64,000 nt of DNA from contig JAZKJV010002963.1 of NCBI GenBank assembly GCA_037367405.1, positions 62,001 through 126,000 on the forward strand. The letters run 5' to 3'. The notes under the pieces were generated by a model that was given only the letters and a program-made list of their open reading frames with translations, had not been told where the DNA came from and ran no database searches. Shown here piece by piece: positions 58,701-64,000 of this stretch (its first letter is position 1; each line of letters begins with the position of its first letter). Both the position numbers and the translations under genes were made by a program. The stretch is from Ottelia alismoides. Taxonomy: Eukaryota; Streptophyta; Magnoliopsida; Alismatales; Hydrocharitaceae.

Positions 58701-60431
58701 TAGTGATTTCAGTTCTGGCAATGTGGTATCATCAAGCAGATCTGGCTGAACTGAATCTGAATCTGGTTCCGTGCTGCATGAAGGTGGGCTAAGCTGAGTA
58801 GTACTCGCCACCAAATCAGAAGTATCGGGAGTCGGATCGTCAAAAGTATCCAAACAATCGGCAAAAGCCACGTCCGACTCGTCATCTATGTCCCATGATT
58901 GTTCCGAAGATGATGGAACTGACAGATCTGGATGGATCTCTAAGTCATCATGAGAATAGGTTGATGCATCTCTAGCAAGATCAGACAACACCTGGCAAAC
59001 TGCATCATGCACTATATCCTCTCCAGATGAAAGGGTCTCGCTCTGTCCTGAAGGAATCTGTCCCCAAATCCCAACTGTGCTAATCAAACTACAGTCTGCC
59101 TCTGAAGATGAGTACTCTGTTCTACTCTCTGAATCGGGTCGCTGACACTTGGTTTGCTTCATCTCAAGGTTCACTTCTCCGCCTGGAGAACGAAACTTCA
59201 TCATTCCAGTACCATAATCGAAAGCTGCGCCTGCGGTCCTAAGGAAGGGTCGCCCGAGAATGATCTGAGATTCTCTCCAATGGTTGGGGGTCTCCATGTC
59301 CAAGACTGTGAAGTCCACCTGATAGTTCTGCCCCTCAATCGAGATAACGACGTTCTTCACTTCTCCCTTAGGTCTCTTCATTGAACGATCTGCGAATTGG
59401 AGTAAAGCTCTAGATTTGCGAAGTGGTCCCAACTCCAATTTCTGATATAAGGCTAAGGGAAGTAAGTTGATCGAAGAACCGTTATCTAAGAGTGTGCGTG
59501 CAAACGCAATGTCGTCAATACGACTCTCCACATAGTGAGCACCCATGTCTCTCTTTTTCTTTGGCAAAGTCTGATTCTTGAGACAATAGGTTGTGGCTAC
59601 TGATAAGACATGTGTCTTTATATTTTGGTTATCTTTCTTCCTGCTAACCCTTGTAGGTGTGCATCTCACCTTAAGGTATTTTTGGAAGGCAGGATGGTTA
59701 GCCACATATTCATCAAATGGCACCTTAACTGTGATGTTTTCTTTGCAAAACCGTGCCATGTCGGGGTCATCTTTCTGAATCTTTTTGATGCGCTTTCCTG
59801 CCTTAAGAGCACGGGGGAAAGGGATTGAAGCTAAGGAAACAGAGGATGAAGAGTCTGAATCATGAACTGAAAGATCATTCTTTGCATTAACGGAAACAGA
59901 GTTCTTCATACAAGAATCTTTTTGATGCAACATGGACTCGAAATCAAAACTATCTACTACAGGTTGTGGAATAGAAGCTGGAGTGGTATCCGTCACAACC
60001 GGAGATGCAAGGTCCTCCGTAGACTCAGAAGAATATCCATGCTGGCGATGCTGCGTACGTGCTCTCCTCCTCCTCTCGGCTCCCTGAGTAGAAATCCTTG
60101 AATGGTGCTGATGGGGCTCTGAAATATGATGCCTCTCCTCCTCGTCCTCTGAAGACTCCTCAGGTAGAGCTCCAGAGATGCCCCTCCTCATGTCCCTCGC
60201 CCGGTCAGGTACGACCACGGTCCTTCCACTCCTGAGTGACATGTGGTTAGCCTCGTCACACGAAAGAATCTCATGTTCATATTTAGGAGACGCTGAATAG
60301 TATACCTGACCAAAGTGCTGCTGAGAACTAGAACGGTTCAGGCTATTGGGGTTAGCCTGAACTTGGGCTGGGATCGAGGTAGAGGGTGCAGTCTGCTCGT
60401 CTTGCCATCTGGACAGGCGGTTGACATCCAC
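55782..60431 (-). pseudogene. Element D Pol polyprotein, nearly intact with three stops
   Basis: Pol carries the enzymes for reverse transcription and integration. Residues 1-230 are a low-complexity spacer. Protease has LLDNGSS at about residue 315 (Asn where C has Ser). RT has CVDYRRLNAATKKDHFPLP and the active site FMDDFS at residues 818-823. RNase H begins TNASDF: the catalytic Asp is Asn at residue 967. Integrase has an intact H-H-C-C finger (SCPICQ) and DFMG and SDGGSHF. Stops are TGA at 56496-56498, TAA at 56238-56240 and TAG at 56076-56078; the catalytic Glu of integrase (NREVK) lies after the first. Frame is otherwise kept to the end. All three stops and the Asn could come from recent C-to-T/G-to-A changes. 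Confidence 0.93.
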
Positions 60432-60440
60432 CCGTAAGTC

Positions 60441-61961
60441 CTAAACCTCATTCCTGTAGGAACGTAGCTCGTCGAGTATCTGCTGCTGAATATCCATGGG
60501 ACTAGACGATGAAGGAAGTGGGTAGGACTGGGAAGAAGAACGGGAAGACTGGCCCTGCTGGCCAGTGTACTGCCTCTGATGCTGCTGCTGGGGTTGCGGG
60601 CCTTGCTGGCCCGTCTGGTAATGGCCCTGTCGGCCATACTGCTGGTACTGCTGCCTCTGCTGCTGGGGTGGATGGAATCCAGGGCTCTGCTGTGAAGGAG
60701 GTGGTGCGGAGGTGAATGCGGTGTTGTGAAAGGTCGGGGGATGCTGATAGGTCTGTCGGTCTCCCGTACTTCCCTGCCTGGCAGGGTCCTGAGTATACCA
60801 TATCCCATTCACCTCCCAAACTGGTGGAGGCTCCTCCTGGACGGTCTCTGCTACTGGAGGTGGCTGCTGGAAAGAGTGGGTGTAGGATTGGTCCTGCTCC
60901 CACGGCTGGGGTTGCCCTGACACCAACTGCTCCTGAACATGGTGAACTCGGTATACGGGAGCAGAGGGTGCAGTCACGGCGGGTATCCTTATCTTAGATA
61001 CCTTCTCAGTCAACTCCTCCATCTGTTTTGGATGTTTGGAGATGCTCCGGTCTAACTCATCAATCCTCCTGTCGATCTTCTCAACTACAGTAAGCTTGTC
61101 AGCAAGAAGTCCCATGCTAGGGATCACATCCTGAGAGAGATCGACTACAGCTGATTTTCCCCCTCCAAGTGAGAGTGAACTGGGGGATGGTGTATAGGCC
61201 CTGCTGGCCATCTGTGAGCGGCTAGTTTCAGCCATCTGCTCGAATACCCTCCAGACGGTATCCGCTCCTCGTGATGTATAGCTGCCTCCACAGGCAGCGC
61301 TCACTAAACCCTGCATCTTAGGGTTGAGACCAGTGAAGAAGGATTGGACCAAGATGTTTTCATCTAATCTATGACAAGGGCACTTTTGCAGGATGTCCTT
61401 GAATCTTTCCCAAGCATCACAGAAGGCTTCATTGGGTAATTGGGAAAAACTCGTAATTCGTGTCCTCATCATGTTAGTTCTACTCAACGGGTAGAACTTC
61501 TTTAGGAATAGGTCCTTGAACTGGGCATAAGTGGTGACGATGATTCCAAGATTCTTCACCCAGTAATCGGCTTTTCCACCCAAGGCAAATGGAAGGGCTT
61601 TGAGCCTAATATAATCCTGGCTAACATTGTTATTTTTGAGGTTAGCACAGATGAGCTCAAAGTCCCTTAGGAATGCATATGGCTCCTCAGAAGCATTCCC
61701 ATCAAAATGTGGCAGCAGGTTCAGAAAGTGCGGCTTCAACTCAAAATCAACCTCGGGTTCGGCCGGACTCAAGTAGTTATGAATTTGATATTGTCCAGGG
61801 CTATAAGCCGCATCCATTGGTAGTTGGACCCCAACATTTAACTGTCCTAACTGAGCTCTCAGTAATGCTTGTTGCTGCTCAGATGCAGCCAATTGGGCTA
61901 GTATACTTCTAATCGGGTCTTCATGGTTCTCTTCTTCCTCTTCTTTCTTCTTTGGAGGCAT
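60441..61961 (-). CDS. Element D Gag polyprotein, intact
   Basis: Gag is the structural protein of the particle. The open frame has 506 codons, starting MPPKKKEEEEE. The Athila-type Gag core (about residues 95-275) has LPFALGGKADYWV, AWERFKDILQKCP and VQSFFTGLNP. A coiled-coil-like part (about 285-320) and a Gln-rich tail (about 400-490) follow; no CCHC zinc knuckle is seen. It ends at a TAG (60441-60443), with pol continuing in the same frame. The start fits the MPPK motif in C, but C continues upstream in frame, so an N-terminal extension is possible. Confidence 0.93.
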   Translation of the reverse strand: MPPKKKEEEEENHEDPIRSILAQLAASEQQQALLRAQLGQLNVGVQLPMDAAYSPGQYQIHNYLSPAEPEVDFELKPHFLNLLPHFDGNASEEPYAFLRDFELICANLKNNNVSQDYIRLKALPFALGGKADYWVKNLGIIVTTYAQFKDLFLKKFYPLSRTNMMRTRITSFSQLPNEAFCDAWERFKDILQKCPCHRLDENILVQSFFTGLNPKMQGLVSAACGGSYTSRGADTVWRVFEQMAETSRSQMASRAYTPSPSSLSLGGGKSAVVDLSQDVIPSMGLLADKLTVVEKIDRRIDELDRSISKHPKQMEELTEKVSKIRIPAVTAPSAPVYRVHHVQEQLVSGQPQPWEQDQSYTHSFQQPPPVAETVQEEPPPVWEVNGIWYTQDPARQGSTGDRQTYQHPPTFHNTAFTSAPPPSQQSPGFHPPQQQRQQYQQYGRQGHYQTGQQGPQPQQQHQRQYTGQQGQSSRSSSQSYPLPSSSSPMDIQQQILDELRSYRNEV

Positions 61962-61975
61962 TTTACTCGTGTCTT

Positions 61976-62257
61976 CTATATGGCCTGAATCAGCAATGTG
62001 TTCTTTATTAGAAGAGGATTTATGATCATGATATTCTCACCAAGGCGATGGTCTTCCTCGGTGAGGTGGGAAGAGAGAAATGGAATGGTTTGAGGGTAAC
62101 CATCCCGAGAGTGAGTGATCCTGGGCTCAAGAGGGTCATGAGTCCAGGTTGGTCCAAGTTGCGCTTGGACCTTTGAAGACGTACTTTTTGAAGGGTTCAA
62201 CGAGAGATTCGCAAAGTCCGAATAAATATCCCCCCAATCAATCATCTTCGATGTCAA
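61976..62257 (-). pseudogene. N-terminal Gag extension or upstream frame of D
   Basis: A 93-codon frame starting MTSKMIDWGDIYSD ends 14 bases before the Gag start in another frame. Element C's Gag has the related start MISKMSDRSISHSD in frame with MPPK. This suggests that D's copy is an N-terminal extension separated by a frameshift, or that the family has a small upstream frame. No domain is recognisable. Confidence 0.5.
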
Positions 62258-63678
62258 AAGAACCGATTAGATCACGATAATCAATGAGGCACTAGTTCTA
62301 CGGTGCACGTAAATGTGCGGAATGAACTCACACAATACAAACGCAATTCAAACCCCCAATTTCACCAACTCAACACGTGATGGCCGTAAGAGTTCAGCCG
62401 ATTTATCTGGTCAATTTTAGTTGGTGAGAATACAATCTTGGAAAGATTAACGAGTTGTTAGGTGCCCGTATTTTCCTACATACTGGCCCGGTTCTTACGA
62501 CTAGTTTGACCTACTTTCAGCCAGTATAGGAGTAAGTACGGACCGTATAAATACGGCTACCCGTTCCTTGATGACTTAGGCGTCCTCTAAACCTCCCACT
62601 CTGCTAAGGAAGTCCGGACCGTTTACCGGCTACCCGTAAATCCTCACTGAAAAGTAGCTAATCGCCTAAAATGAAAGAACCGTAGTAAGTAAGAAATCCA
62701 GACTTGGCTCTATTCTAGGGTCGTCTCTCTCTCACTTGCAATTTAAACAAACAATGAGGACTTTCTGCACCCAAGAACAAGGGTTCTTTTTATTCCAATT
62801 AATTAGATCGACCTGCTCAATTCAGTCCCAATTTTAGAGTTAGGTTATCACTTGAAATTTATGTGAACACACAAGCACGTCTACCGTTCAGTCCCAATTT
62901 CCTTTAACCTTAAGTTGTAAAACAATATGGGAATCGGAAATCAGAATGCAAACAAGAAACTATGATGCATGCTCAGAAGAAGGTATACTTACAGTGAATC
63001 CCAGCAATCTTCATGCGTTATGCAAAACTGAATTTGTAAATATTACACTAAATGCATGCAGATCGAGAAAACCGCACCTAAACAATATACTATTAGCGGG
63101 GAAGAATTGATTTGATTTTGAGCTAAGTAGTACGTGTCTATGTGCGTCTCATTATGAATCTTATAAGATATGTGAATCTTCTAAGATAAGTGTGGCCTAA
63201 TTTACGATGGGCACAAACAAGTTTGAATCTAAACTACCGTGTGCCTAATCCTTAATTTCGCCACTCAAGTCAAGCCCCACCCTCGCCGGAGAGTGAAACA
63301 GGCTCGACACACCACAAATAATGTCTAAGTCTTTTTACATGCGCGAGCTCTCAAACAAGAGCCGCTATAAAGAGCAAGCTACCTAAATAATTACAACAAT
63401 TTACAAAATTCTCTCAAAAATAAATTGCTTTATCCTCGCACTTCAGCAGTCGGCGCTCCTCGCGTCCGTCGACCTCCGATGCACTCCAAGTCCACCGGGC
63501 CCTCGCAAGGAAACAAAGATTTATATTAGAGAGATAAACAACAAGATATATACAAAAAATATGAAGAGAAATAATTGCAAAAAAAAAGGAATAAATACAA
63601 GTGGCTCGGGGGTCAGACTACCCGAGTAAATGGAAAACTAAATCCAAATTTTTAAATTAGTCCCTAAGCCGTTTGCCT
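62258..63678 (-). other. Element D 5' leader, non-coding
   Basis: This 1.4-kb leader lies between PBS and gag. It has AATTTCACCAACTCAACACG near 62,362, a duplicated CGGACCGT...GGCTACCCGT motif (62539-62564 and 62615-62637) and TCAGTCCCAATTTT near 62,822. Related blocks are in A, B and C. No gene is visible. Confidence 0.7.
62539..62637 (-). repeat. Duplicated leader motif of D
   Basis: Two copies of CGGACCGT-(T/A-rich)-ACGGCTACCCGT-like sequence lie 76 bp apart. The first can pair CCGT with ACGG around ATAAAT. Element C has the same pair (38276-38346). A structural role such as RNA dimerisation is possible but unproven. Confidence 0.6.
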
Positions 63679-63695
63679 CCCCAGCAACGGCGCCA
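63679..63695 (-). other. Primer-binding site of element D (tRNA-Asp)
   Basis: The minus strand reads TGGCGCCGTTGCTGGGG, two bases inside the LTR end and one mismatch from the tRNA-Asp 3' complement. Confidence 0.92.
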
Positions 63696-63697
63696 TC

Positions 63698-64000
63698 TGA
63701 CGAGTCGCTAAATACGTTGATTAATTCGTGTTCGTTGTAATACGTGTACTTAGCGATTCAGTCAGAACCGAGAGAAGATCTCCGTGAAGAGTGTCTCGGC
63801 TTTAATTTATATCCCGGTCAAGTCCGGGGTCGAACTCAGGGAGGCAAAGGAACAACTTGGGTTTAATTTGCAAATTTAAGATCTAGATATCCAAACGGTA
63901 TTTTTTTATATTTTTTTTAATGCAAAAAGAAATATCAATGCAAGATGCGGTTGAATTAAAACACTACGAAAGCATACAACTTAGCCAAATTAATTTTAAT
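63698..64000 (-). repeat. Element D right LTR (5' LTR in element sense), cut by window end
   Basis: The first 303 bases start TGACGAGTCGC and match 50764-51066 with 6 substitutions and one T-run difference. The remaining 2.7 kb should lie to the right of the window. Confidence 0.95.

Larger units (their letters stand above)
50764..64000 (-). mobile_element. Element D: young Athila-like Ty3/gypsy retrotransposon, runs off the window
   Basis: D reads on the minus strand: 5' LTR (63698 to beyond the window), PBS, leader, gag (60441-61961), pol (55782-60431), 3' untranslated region with stem-loops, PPT, and 3' LTR (50764-53764). Over the 303 comparable LTR bases I count 6 substitutions and one T-run length change, about 2%. 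At the assumed rate of 1.3e-8 per site per year that is under one million years. Gag is intact; pol has only three premature stops plus the gag-pol amber. D is the youngest element here and lies in E. Confidence 0.95.

Overview
This window looks like plant nuclear DNA, almost certainly flowering-plant heterochromatin. I found no host gene, tRNA, rRNA or CRISPR array. Nearly every base belongs to a nest of LTR retrotransposons. Most are large Ty3/gypsy elements of the Athila type: LTRs of 2.8-3.8 kb, a primer-binding site (PBS) matching the 3' end of tRNA-Asp, gag and pol in that order, and no recognisable envelope gene. Smaller pieces come from chromovirus (Tekay/Del-like) elements, one of which has an initiator-tRNA-Met PBS. 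The species cannot be named from sequence alone.

Layout from left to right. 1-255 is an unassigned flank. Element A (256-4903, resuming 23304-25992; minus) is non-autonomous: LTRs, PBS, polypurine tract (PPT) and untranslated regions, but no gag or pol. Element B (4904-23298; minus; target duplication AGCCT) sits inside A's right LTR and carries a decayed gag-pol. A chromovirus reverse-transcriptase scrap (25993-26269) joins A to a partial second copy, A2 (26270-30314; minus), giving an LTR-internal-LTR-internal-LTR array. Element C (30315-43048; minus) is a decayed Athila element that lost its left LTR; its right LTR carries a 241-bp MITE. At 43049-47529 two chromovirus fragments lie in opposite orientation. 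47530-48857 is an old B-like LTR piece (F). 48858-50763 is a plus-strand LTR of the C family (E). Element D (50764 to beyond the window; minus) is the youngest, with an open gag and a 1311-codon pol frame.

The insertion order read from nesting (A before B; F before E before D) agrees with LTR divergence counted by eye: about 12% between A-family LTRs, about 6-7% for B, and about 2% for the visible part of D. B, C and D once encoded the full Gag, protease, reverse transcriptase, RNase H and integrase set. A and A2 have only cis signals and would need proteins supplied by relatives.

The most unusual signal is a set of repeated stem-loop modules between the end of pol and the PPT. Each is a 12-13 bp hairpin ending in a G-run. 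The modules resemble the true PPT and occur 17 times across A, A2, B, C and D. A palindrome at the U3 end of the LTRs, a duplicated motif in the 5' leader, and a shared core-promoter segment are further conserved non-coding features.
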